Source: Clostridia bacterium (lineage in GTDB: Bacteria; Bacillota; Clostridia; Christensenellales; CAG-314). From it: a stretch of 31,972 bases of DNA. Of the stretch, positions 1-7,566 are shown one piece after another. The position numbers were made by a program, and so were the translations under genes. Numbering within the stretch: position 1 is the first letter of the stretch; every line of letters begins with the position of its first letter. The stretch is taken from contig CAAGHL010000020.1 in assembly GCA_900769665.1 (NCBI GenBank), positions 1 through 31,972 on the forward strand. Direction: 5' to 3'. The notes under the pieces are model-generated. The model was not told the origin of the DNA and did not search any database. It worked only from the letters and a program-made list of their open reading frames with translations.

Positions 1-102
1 AGACGTGTGCTCGTCCGATCTGAATAATACTTATTTCAAGCAGAAGACGGCATACGAGATGTCAAGTTGTGACTGGAGTTCAGACGTGTGCTCTTCCGAT
101 CT
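1..102 (+). other. Illumina adapter contamination at contig end
   Basis: Positions 37-60 match the Illumina P7 flow-cell sequence, 61-68 (gtcaagtt) look like an 8-base index, and 69-102 match the TruSeq read-2 adapter ending in GCTCTTCCGATCT. Positions 1-21 are a second copy of the adapter tail with one mismatch (ctcgtccgatct for ctcttccgatct). This is library adapter left in the assembly. Translated in the frame of the following gene it gives the familiar artefact peptide FKQKTAYEM...SSDVCSSDL. Genuine genomic sequence begins at about 103. Confidence 0.97.
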
Positions 103-103
103 G

Positions 104-1444
104 ACTCAACTTGCCTGTTATAAAGTTTTGTTTATGACGGAACTGTTGATTGCTCAAATTATGTTTTCCATACGTCTTTCTCGCCGAAAGCACTTTGTTT
201 TACGGTTTGTGGGAGGAATTTTGCTTTGTTACGCAGTGGCGTTTTTGTTTCCCGTCAGTAGCAAGTTTTCTTACAACGGATGGTATTCCTCGTGCATGTT
301 TCTGTGCTTGGCGATATGCACGCTGTTTATGATGATGTTTTCCTTTCGTATACCGTGGGGCGTAGGACTGTTTTGCCTGATTACCGCCTACACGGTGCAA
401 CACATTGCCTACGAAACATACAATTTGTTTGCAATATTGTTCGGTTTGGACGGTAGCGGCATGTACGGTAGCAGTATCGTAGACTTGTCCAATCTGACTG
501 TCATCGACTGCTTCAAAGCATTGGTTTACCTTGACATATACTTGTTTGTGTATTGGCTAAGCTACATTTTGCTTGGCAAACGATTGGTGTCCGACGGACA
601 AGTAGTGCTAAAAAACGTGCAGACGTTGTTTTTGAGCGCATTGATACTTGTCGTGGACATAGTGTTGAACGCCTTTATCGTTTACGGCGCCGAACAAGTC
701 AAAAACTACAATTTGATTGCCTGTATTTACAACGTATTGTGTTGCGTGTTGGTGTTGTATGTGCAGTTTACGTTAGTCAAGGTCAAGGAGTCGGAGCGCG
801 AAACGGAGTCTTTGCGTCAAATGTTGCACCAAGTAAAGGCGCAGTACGCCGAGAAAAAGGAAAACATAGAGCTTATCAACCTCAAAGTGCACGATCTCAA
901 ACACCAAATAAGTATGTTTGCGCACAACGGCGGCATGGATGCGGAAACGGTTGCCGACATCAACAGAATGATATCCATCTACGACGCTGAGGTGGAAACG
1001 GGCTTGGAAGCGTTGGATGTGGTTTTGACGGAAAAAAGTTTGTTTTGCAAAAAGAACGGTATTAGGTTTTCCACAATGGCGGATTGTACGTCGTTGCAGT
1101 TTATGAAGGAAAGCGACATGTACGTGTTGTTTGGCAATGCCGTCGACAATGCGATAGAGGCGGTGATGAAGATCGACGACGAGGATAAGCGATACATCGG
1201 TTTGTCCGTATATGCGCGTGGCGGCTTGGTGTCGATCAACGTCAACAACTATTTCCGCGGAGAAGTGGTAATCGGCGACAACGGACTGCCCGTGACGACC
1301 AAGCGTAGCAAGGACTACCACGGTTTCGGCTTGAAGAGCATATGCATGATTGTTGACAAATACAAAGGCGACGTTTCGGTGCGCACGGAAAACAATGTGT
1401 TCAACTTGAATATCGTTTTGCCGATACCTGCCGTCGACGATTAG
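104..1444 (+). CDS. GHKL-domain sensor histidine kinase (AgrC/VirS-like), 5' end lost
   Basis: Membrane sensor kinase of the GHKL (HPK10-like) type, which signals to a LytTR-type response regulator; no partner gene is visible. The N-terminal half is a run of hydrophobic helices (about residues 5-205 counted from the adapter junction). A coiled linker follows, then the phospho-acceptor motif HDLKHQI, the N box GNAVDNAIEA and the G box GFGLKSI of the ATP-binding domain. All reading frame before base 103 is adapter, so the true start is unknown. ATG at 134 (MTELLIAQ) is possible, but the first helix seems to begin before it (LACYKVLFMTELL), so I think a few codons are missing. Kinase fold is secure; the signal is not inferable. 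Confidence 0.85.
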   Translation, partial: TQLACYKVLFMTELLIAQIMFSIRLSRRKHFVLRFVGGILLCYAVAFLFPVSSKFSYNGWYSSCMFLCLAICTLFMMMFSFRIPWGVGLFCLITAYTVQHIAYETYNLFAILFGLDGSGMYGSSIVDLSNLTVIDCFKALVYLDIYLFVYWLSYILLGKRLVSDGQVVLKNVQTLFLSALILVVDIVLNAFIVYGAEQVKNYNLIACIYNVLCCVLVLYVQFTLVKVKESERETESLRQMLHQVKAQYAEKKENIELINLKVHDLKHQISMFAHNGGMDAETVADINRMISIYDAEVETGLEALDVVLTEKSLFCKKNGIRFSTMADCTSLQFMKESDMYVLFGNAVDNAIEAVMKIDDEDKRYIGLSVYARGGLVSINVNNYFRGEVVIGDNGLPVTTKRSKDYHGFGLKSICMIVDKYKGDVSVRTENNVFNLNIVLPIPAVDD

Positions 1445-1508
1445 TTTCTTTGTCGATTGTGCGTATGTCAAATGCGGTTTAGGCAGTGGGGCGCAACGAT
1501 TACTTTCG

Positions 1509-1539
1509 CACTCTCGCTTGCGCACACGAGAGTGTTTTT
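1509..1539 (+). terminator. Rho-independent terminator after the kinase gene
   Basis: Perfect 8-bp stem cactctcg (1509-1516) / cgagagtg (1527-1534), 10-nt loop, then TTTTT. It lies 65 bases past the kinase stop codon and closes that transcript. Confidence 0.8.
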
Positions 1540-1662
1540 GTTTAGGGTGTAATTGCCGTAGTTTTAATCATTTTTGCGAGTGTGACCGCAAACGGCAACC
1601 CTAGTTGATAAACAAAAAAAATTGCAGTTGTGCGGTCAAGCGGCTATATCGTGTGTTACCTA

Positions 1663-1690
1663 TTGCAAATTTTTGTTGGCAATGTATAAT
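1663..1690 (+). promoter_or_regulatory. Sigma-A-type promoter for the GH3-lipoprotein unit
   Basis: TTGCAA (1663-1668), 16-bp spacer, perfect TATAAT (1685-1690). Predicted transcription start is near 1697, giving a 55-nt leader before the ATG at 1752. The rest of 1445-1751 holds only the kinase terminator. Confidence 0.65.
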
Positions 1691-1751
1691 CGTTCTCGTT
1701 GAAATTCGTCATCAGTTTGCGACGGGTTTCGCCAAAACTATGGAGGTAGGT

Positions 1752-4700
1752 ATGAAAAAGAAAAACTACAAGACTTTGGCGGGAGCATTGGCGATAGTCG
1801 TGTTCTATCTGACTGCGGCAATCGTGTTTGCCTACGTCATATTGGAAGCGATGGCGCACGCAACCAATACGCATGCAACGCTTTTTGACAATTGGTGGCA
1901 AACGCTGTTGTTTGTTGCCGACGTTATCTGCGTGGGCGGTATCGTGTTTTGCGTAGTGATGTTGTTTGTCAAGCGCAAAGTGCACGAAGCCGTTGCGGCA
2001 AGCGGTAAGCGCAACAAACTGTTCAATTGCTCGCTGTGGGGCATGTTGTCCACGTTTTTTGCAATATTGCTGGTGATCGTGTTTGTCGGCGACGTGGTTG
2101 CGGCAAGTTACGAGTCGCTTATCAACAAGGAGTTGGGCATCAACCCTTATAAAATTGTCAACAACGACACCGACGATCTGTCCGCGGCGGAGTACTACAA
2201 GTCGGACTATTACCTCGAAGACGGCAGTTACGATCACGAAGCCATGCGACAAAATTCGTTGAACGTGTCGGAGCGTATCGATGACGAAAGCGCGGTTTTG
2301 TTGTGGAACAACGACAACACGCTTCCTCTTGCCGAGGGATCGGCTGTCAGTTTGTTCGGCATTGCGCAACTTGCGTACTTGCTTGGCGGCGAAGGTTCGG
2401 GACACGTTGCCGCCGCGCCGTCGATCAAGTTTAGAAACGCATTGGAAGACGTCGGTTTCAAAGTAAACGCAAAGTTGGTGCAGGCTTATACGATGTTGCA
2501 ATCGGGCAAAGGCATGCGTACCAAAAGCAGTCCCGACGGCGACCCCAACTGTATCGAGTTTTTGGTAAACGACCTCGATTGGGCGGAAATCAATTCCAGT
2601 CGTATGGGCAATATCGAAAGCACGTTGGCAAGCTACGGCGACGCGGCAATCATGACCGTTGCTCGTAACGGCGCGGAAAACGGCGACACCTTCTTCCAAA
2701 CGGACGAGTGCTTGGACAAGTGCTACTTGGATCTTTCGGTGGACGAAGCGGACGTTTTGCAACATCTAAAAGATTTGAAAGCCGCAGGCAAAATTAAAAA
2801 AATCGTTCTTCTTCTCAATTCGGCAACGCCGATGCAGATGAAAAACATCGTCAACTACGACATAGACGCCTGCGTTTGGGTAGGGATGGGCGGCAATCCT
2901 TCTTTCAAGAGCATTGCCAACATCTTGTCAGGCAAGGCAAACCCCAGCGGCAAGTTGGTCGATATTTATGCAAACGATATCGACTCCGCGCCTGCTAACG
3001 AGAATATTCGCGGATACATCTTCTCCGAATACAGCAACAAGTTGCCTGCGCAAGCGCAGTACTCCTACAACAAACATTACATCGTGTACCAAGAGGGCAT
3101 CTACGTCGGCTATCGCTATTACGAAACGCGTTACGAAGACAGCGTGCTCGGCACGGGCAACGCCGACTCTACCGCAGGCGTGCAAACAAGCGCCGACGGA
3201 TGGAAGTACACGCAGGAAGTCGCATTCCCCTTCGGTTTCGGCGGAAGTTACACTTCTTTCGAGTACAGCGGTTACAGCGTGACGAAGTCCGGCGACGACT
3301 ACAAAGTAAACCTGACAATCAAAAATACCGGCGGCGTTGCCGGCAAGGACGTAATGCAAGTGTACTTGCAAAAGCCTTACACGCAGTACGACAAAACAAA
3401 TAAGATGGAAAAAGCGTCCGTCGAGTTGGCGGCTTATGCAAAGACGAAGCTTCTTGCGCCCGGCGAAAGTCAACAATTGACAGTTACCGTGGAAGGCTCG
3501 CAACTTGCTTGTTACGACGCATACGGTAAAGGCACCTATATTTTGGAAAAGGGCAACTACTACATTGCCGTGGGTACCGACAGCCACAATGCGCTAAACA
3601 ACATCCTTGCAAAGAAAGGTTACTCCTCTTCGGACGGAATGGACTACGACGGCAACGATAAGCTTGCGCACGAGGTACGTATCGATCGCGACGACTTTAC
3701 CAAGTATTCCGTTTCGGAAACTACCGGCAACAAAATCGTAAACCAATTTAGTGACGCCGATCTCAATCTGTACGAGCATACGCAGGATCAGCGCATAACT
3801 TATTTGTCGCGCTCCGATTGGAAAAGCACCTATCCTTCGACAGTAATACTGAAATGTATCGACGAAGGAATGGTCGAGGACATGCAATACGTACATGCCG
3901 TACCCGACAGCGACGAGGAAATGCCGACGACAGGCACCGTCACGTTTGAGGGCGGTAAGCTGACCATAGCAATGCTTATGGAACTTGCTTACGACGACCC
4001 CAAGTGGGAAGACTTGCTAAACCAACTTACCGTAGAGGAAATGAGTATGCTGTGCACCTACGGCGGAGGCTCTATCGCAGGGTTGGAAAGCATTGCCATG
4101 CCGCTAAGCAGAGCAAAAGACGGTCCGTGCGGTATCAGTATCGCCAACCCCGTGCTAGGAAGTATGATGGCATTCCCTTCGGCTGTAAACCAAGCCGCCA
4201 CCTGGAACGACGACCTCGTCGAGGAACTCGGCAACGCATTCGGATTGGAAATATTGCACGTGGGTTACACGGAAATATACGGACCGGGTACCAACACCCA
4301 CCGCAGTCCGTACAGCGGACGTAACTGGGAATACTTCTCCGAGGACGGGTTTATTGCAGGCAAGATGTTCGCCGCCGAAACGAGAGGCTTGTCCAAACGA
4401 GGCATAATCACCTGCACAAAGCACTTTGCGTTGAACGATCAGGAAAAGTATCGTTGCGGCGTTACGACTTGGGCAAACGAACAAACAATCAGAGAAATTT
4501 ACCTGCGCAGTTTTGAAATCGGCGTAAAGGAAGGAAAGTGCAACGGTATGATGAGTTCGCTCAACCGTATCGGTACCACATGGGCAGGCAAACACTGCGG
4601 ACTGTTGACGGAAGTACTGCGCAATGAGTGGGGATACATCGGTATTGTGGAAACGGACGCGGCTGTCGGCGTGCATATGACTGCGCCTAACATTTACGCG

Positions 4701-5036
4701 GAAGGCGTAGTTGCAGGCAACGACCTGTGGATGGGCGGCGGTTCCGATGGCGTATTCAATGCTTACAAAAACAACGCAAAGGTAATCAACGCCGCAAGGG
4801 AATCGGCTCACAGACTTATCTACACGGTATTGCACAGCAACGCAATGAACGGCGTAACAAGCAGTACTCGTATCGTAAAGGTTGCAACTTGGTGGGAGCA
4901 AGCGTTGGACATCGGCAAAATCGTGTCGGTCGTGGCGTTTTCGCTTACTGCCTCAATGCTTGTCGCGTCGATTGTCATTACTATTTTGTCTAACAAAAAA
5001 AATAAATTAACAGGAGAAAACTATGAAAAAGACTAA
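1752..5036 (+). CDS. Membrane-anchored glycoside hydrolase family 3 protein with permuted domain order
   Basis: Predicted beta-glycosidase of family GH3, 1094 aa from the ATG at 1752 (GGAGG at 1742-1746, 5-nt spacer; upstream in-frame codons cover the promoter). Three hydrophobic helices open the protein (about residues 8-32, 42-68, 82-105) and one closes it (about 1060-1083). The usual GH3 order is reversed. A C-terminal-type alpha/beta sandwich comes first, then a fibronectin-III-like domain (about 500-620), then the TIM-barrel domain (about 760-1010). In the barrel, TKHFALND is the substrate-binding KHF motif and Asp969 in GIVETDA is the expected nucleophile. Permuted GH3 enzymes are known from ruminococci; the double membrane anchoring is less usual. 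It overlaps the next gene by 14 bases, so the pair is probably co-translated. Confidence 0.85.
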   Translation: MKKKNYKTLAGALAIVVFYLTAAIVFAYVILEAMAHATNTHATLFDNWWQTLLFVADVICVGGIVFCVVMLFVKRKVHEAVAASGKRNKLFNCSLWGMLSTFFAILLVIVFVGDVVAASYESLINKELGINPYKIVNNDTDDLSAAEYYKSDYYLEDGSYDHEAMRQNSLNVSERIDDESAVLLWNNDNTLPLAEGSAVSLFGIAQLAYLLGGEGSGHVAAAPSIKFRNALEDVGFKVNAKLVQAYTMLQSGKGMRTKSSPDGDPNCIEFLVNDLDWAEINSSRMGNIESTLASYGDAAIMTVARNGAENGDTFFQTDECLDKCYLDLSVDEADVLQHLKDLKAAGKIKKIVLLLNSATPMQMKNIVNYDIDACVWVGMGGNPSFKSIANILSGKANPSGKLVDIYANDIDSAPANENIRGYIFSEYSNKLPAQAQYSYNKHYIVYQEGIYVGYRYYETRYEDSVLGTGNADSTAGVQTSADGWKYTQEVAFPFGFGGSYTSFEYSGYSVTKSGDDYKVNLTIKNTGGVAGKDVMQVYLQKPYTQYDKTNKMEKASVELAAYAKTKLLAPGESQQLTVTVEGSQLACYDAYGKGTYILEKGNYYIAVGTDSHNALNNILAKKGYSSSDGMDYDGNDKLAHEVRIDRDDFTKYSVSETTGNKIVNQFSDADLNLYEHTQDQRITYLSRSDWKSTYPSTVILKCIDEGMVEDMQYVHAVPDSDEEMPTTGTVTFEGGKLTIAMLMELAYDDPKWEDLLNQLTVEEMSMLCTYGGGSIAGLESIAMPLSRAKDGPCGISIANPVLGSMMAFPSAVNQAATWNDDLVEELGNAFGLEILHVGYTEIYGPGTNTHRSPYSGRNWEYFSEDGFIAGKMFAAETRGLSKRGIITCTKHFALNDQEKYRCGVTTWANEQTIREIYLRSFEIGVKEGKCNGMMSSLNRIGTTWAGKHCGLLTEVLRNEWGYIGIVETDAAVGVHMTAPNIYAEGVVAGNDLWMGGGSDGVFNAYKNNAKVINAARESAHRLIYTVLHSNAMNGVTSSTRIVKVATWWEQALDIGKIVSVVAFSLTASMLVASIVITILSNKKNKLTGENYEKD

Positions 5037-7224
5037 CAGATTGTTGATGTTTGTACTTTGCATTGCGTTGGTTTTGTGTAGTGTTGTCGCACTGACGGCG
5101 TGCTCGCAAAAGCACGTATGCGAACATGTATGCAACATTTGCAAAAAATGCTTGGACAAAAATTGCCAAGATCCCGTTTGCGCCGAAAAGTGCAAGGGAC
5201 ACGGCGGCAATAAACCCGGCGATGCGCACGTGTGCGAGCACGTTTGCCCCGTATGCAAAGGATGTTTGGATCTCGAATGCAAGGACCCTGTCTGCGCAAA
5301 GAAATGCGGTGAAGGAAAGACTTCTTACACCCTCGACCCGTTGGACAACCGTGTGGAAAAGGGCGGCGTATGCTCGATAATGAAGGAAGGCGAGCTTAAA
5401 TACGTCGGCAACTTCGCTTCTATGTACAGTTCTTCGTTGCGTTTCACATTCAACTCGGACAAGGACGGCGTTGCGACATTGGTGTTGAACATTGGCAAGC
5501 GTAGTATAAAAAATGTGTATACCGACTCGGTAACGGTGTTGTTCAACGACGAAATCGTCGACAGTCCTGCCGAAGTGCCTATCGCCAACGATACGACAAG
5601 TTGGACGGAGTTTACCGACTTGGTATTGGGTTGCGTGCAAGTCAAAGAGGGCGCAAACACGTTGGAATTGATCCCTACCGACTCTAGCTTGGAAAAAATA
5701 TACAACTTCCGCAACGCAAAGTTGCTTGGCGATATGACTGTCGAACTTGCCGCTCACGAGTGCCACAGCAAGTGTGATGTTTGCGGCGGCTGCAAAAACG
5801 TATTTTGCGCGCAGGACGTAAACTGCGTGGAAAAATGCACCTGCTCGCCCTATACGATATTTAGCGTGGTCGACGACGAAGTGGTTGTCGAAGGCAACAC
5901 AAAGAACATGGGCGAGGGCATTGTCGGCGTAAAAATCGGCGAAAAAGTAACAATCACTTTCCGTATAAACGTACCCACCGCAGGCAAATACTCGTTGCAA
6001 ACAATGGTGTCCTCCAACGGCACGCCCGTACCGTATACATCGGTGTACAAACTGACAATCAACGGACAAGCAATCGAAACAACTGCGGAAATGCCTGTCG
6101 GGGCAATGTTCGGCGATTACAAAGACGTTGTTTTGGGCGAGTACGACTTTGCGCAGGGACTGAATACAATAGTCATCGAGAGTAACGCTACCGGCGACAG
6201 CAACACTTGGTACAACGTGCGTTCCATCGGCATTGGGCTTAAGGGATGCACCTACTACAACGAAGAACAAACCGAACACGTCTGCAACCACGTTTGTCCC
6301 ATTTGCGGCGGTTGTACGGACGAGGCTTGCCTAGACCCGGTGTGCGCCACAAAGTGCACATGCGCCGCGCTACCCGACAACAACTTCCCCGTTGCCGACG
6401 ACAAAGTTGCCGTCAGCGGTACAAGCAAAAGCGGCGAAGGCGTGGTAGGCGTGCAAGTGGACGGCACGGTTGTTACAATTCGCTACGAAATAAACAGCGA
6501 CAAGGCGGCAAAAGCCGTATTGAAGATAGAAACCAGCGCAAACGGCGCACCCACCAAGAAGGCAACGGAACTGTATGTTACCACGGTAAACGGTGCGGCT
6601 TTCGCTAGCGACGCAACATTGCCTGTGGGAAGTCAGTTTGCCGATTACCAAGTTACCGTGCTGGGAATGATTGACCTTGTCGAGGGTAAAAACGTAATCG
6701 AGTTTTCCATCGTGGGTAGTATGGACGGAGCCACTTGGTACAACTTCAAGGCGATGACTTTGGCGACGGAAGCAACCGTTTCTTACTACGTACAACCGAT
6801 TGAAGGCACACAGTTTTCCGCAGTGGACGACAAAGTAGTTGTCAGCGGCGTTGGTAAAAACATGTCGGAAGGCGTGGTGGGCGTTGACGTAAACGGCGGT
6901 ACCGTTACGATACGTTTCGAGATAAATGCCGACAAGGCAGGGAAAGCAGTGTTGAAGATCGAAACCAGCGCAAACGGCGCACCCACCAAGAAGGCGACGG
7001 ATTTGTACGTTACTACGGTAAACGGCGCGGCTTTCACTAGCGACGCAACCTTGCCTGAGGGACAGCAATTTAAGGATTATCAAGTTGTTACGCTTGGCGA
7101 AATCGACCTTGTCGAGGGCAAAAACGTAATAGAGTTTTCCGTTGTGGGCAGTATGGACAGCTCTACATGGTACAACTTCAAGACCATGATTTTGGAAACG
7201 ACGTCTACCGTTACGTTTGCGTAA
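5023..7224 (+). CDS. Surface lipoprotein with Cys-rich knuckles and repeated beta-sandwich domains
   Basis: 733-aa predicted lipoprotein. The signal peptide MKKTNRLLMFVLCIALVL runs to the lipobox LTAC with Cys at about residue 27. Four Cys-rich modules follow the pattern HVCxHVCxxCxxCxDxxCxDPVCxxKC (two in tandem at about residues 28-96, others near 246-275 and 420-450). They alternate with four domains of about 130-145 aa that look like CBM6/35-type carbohydrate-binding beta-sandwiches, each ending in a pattern such as TWYNF(K/R). The last two are near-duplicates. No catalytic motif is seen. RBS AGGAG at 5012-5016. It overlaps the GH3 gene, suggesting it captures or presents glycan to that membrane enzyme. 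The Cys modules may bind metal or form disulfides. Domain family is inferred by look only. Confidence 0.75.
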   Translation: MKKTNRLLMFVLCIALVLCSVVALTACSQKHVCEHVCNICKKCLDKNCQDPVCAEKCKGHGGNKPGDAHVCEHVCPVCKGCLDLECKDPVCAKKCGEGKTSYTLDPLDNRVEKGGVCSIMKEGELKYVGNFASMYSSSLRFTFNSDKDGVATLVLNIGKRSIKNVYTDSVTVLFNDEIVDSPAEVPIANDTTSWTEFTDLVLGCVQVKEGANTLELIPTDSSLEKIYNFRNAKLLGDMTVELAAHECHSKCDVCGGCKNVFCAQDVNCVEKCTCSPYTIFSVVDDEVVVEGNTKNMGEGIVGVKIGEKVTITFRINVPTAGKYSLQTMVSSNGTPVPYTSVYKLTINGQAIETTAEMPVGAMFGDYKDVVLGEYDFAQGLNTIVIESNATGDSNTWYNVRSIGIGLKGCTYYNEEQTEHVCNHVCPICGGCTDEACLDPVCATKCTCAALPDNNFPVADDKVAVSGTSKSGEGVVGVQVDGTVVTIRYEINSDKAAKAVLKIETSANGAPTKKATELYVTTVNGAAFASDATLPVGSQFADYQVTVLGMIDLVEGKNVIEFSIVGSMDGATWYNFKAMTLATEATVSYYVQPIEGTQFSAVDDKVVVSGVGKNMSEGVVGVDVNGGTVTIRFEINADKAGKAVLKIETSANGAPTKKATDLYVTTVNGAAFTSDATLPEGQQFKDYQVVTLGEIDLVEGKNVIEFSVVGSMDSSTWYNFKTMILETTSTVTFA
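6388..7212 (+). repeat. Tandem internal repeat of about 430 bp in the lipoprotein gene
   Basis: Units at about 6388-6780 and 6817-7212 encode near-identical domains (shared text includes ETSANGAPTKKAT, LYVTTVNGAAF, LVEGKNVIEFS). The DNA is also highly similar, for example the stretch starting gaaaccagcgcaaacggcgc at 6529 and again at 6961. The offset is 429-432 bases. This indicates recent in-frame domain duplication. Confidence 0.85.
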
Positions 7225-7243
7225 GGAGTAGATTAGCTTTTAG

Positions 7244-7282
7244 AAATGTCTGCGTTTCGCCCGTGGCGCAGACATTTGTTTT
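7244..7282 (+). terminator. Rho-independent terminator after the lipoprotein gene
   Basis: Perfect 11-bp stem aaatgtctgcg (7244-7254) / cgcagacattt (7267-7277) with a 12-nt loop, followed by gttttg, 20 bases after the stop codon. Confidence 0.75.
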
Positions 7283-7344
7283 GTACCGAGTCGGCACATG
7301 CCGCAACGATAGAGCCGACAACGGAAGCGACATTGCGATGTAAG

Positions 7345-7372
7345 CAAAAAACGCATACGTATTGTGTTTTTG
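7345..7372. repeat. 28-bp palindrome, copy 1
   Basis: CAAAAA-N4-ATACGTAT-N4-TTTTTG. The central octamer and both outer arms are perfectly self-complementary. It lies in the intergenic region between the lipoprotein terminator and the MATE promoter. Related copies are at 18506-18533 and 26314-26341. The shape suggests a dimeric protein-binding site rather than an RNA hairpin, because the core has no loop. Confidence 0.6.
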
Positions 7373-7458
7373 ATTACATTTGGGTAAAAAACGACGTTGT
7401 TGCAGCAAAAATAAATCGACAGTTTTGCGAAAAACAATTTCAAAACAATTCAATTTAC

Positions 7459-7487
7459 TTGACAAATAGGCTAATATATAGTAAATT
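7459..7487 (+). promoter_or_regulatory. Promoter for the MATE gene
   Basis: Perfect TTGACA (7459-7464), 17-bp spacer, taaatt (7482-7487; 4 of 6 to consensus) in AT-rich surroundings (atatatag). The start would be near 7494, immediately before the leader hairpin. Confidence 0.5.
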
Positions 7488-7500
7488 TATTGACGCTATA

Positions 7501-7528
7501 GGCAAACGAAACAACGTTTGCCTTTTTT
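7501..7528 (+). terminator. Terminator-like hairpin in the MATE leader
   Basis: Stem ggcaaacg (7501-7508) / cgtttgcc (7515-7522), loop aaacaa, then TTTTTT. It is a textbook intrinsic terminator, yet it sits between the promoter at 7459-7487 and the MATE start at 7567. Either it attenuates MATE expression or it ends a very short transcript. Confidence 0.75.
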
Positions 7529-7566
7529 GCGTTTAGAACAATGCAAAAGACAACGAGGACAACCGT

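Noticed and set aside
773..1525. Long minus-strand frame opposite the kinase gene
   Set aside because: Antisense shadow of a strongly supported GHKL gene; His/Val-rich composition, no RBS and no domain.
4990..6291. 433-codon minus-strand open frame opposite the lipoprotein gene
   Set aside because: Mirror of GGC/GAC/GTN-rich codons; it spans the overlap of two real genes and has no motif or RBS.
7345..7372. Reading the 28-bp palindrome as a terminator
   Set aside because: The ATAC/GTAT core is contiguous, leaving no loop, and the A and T arms are separated by non-pairing bases, so it fits a protein-binding site better.
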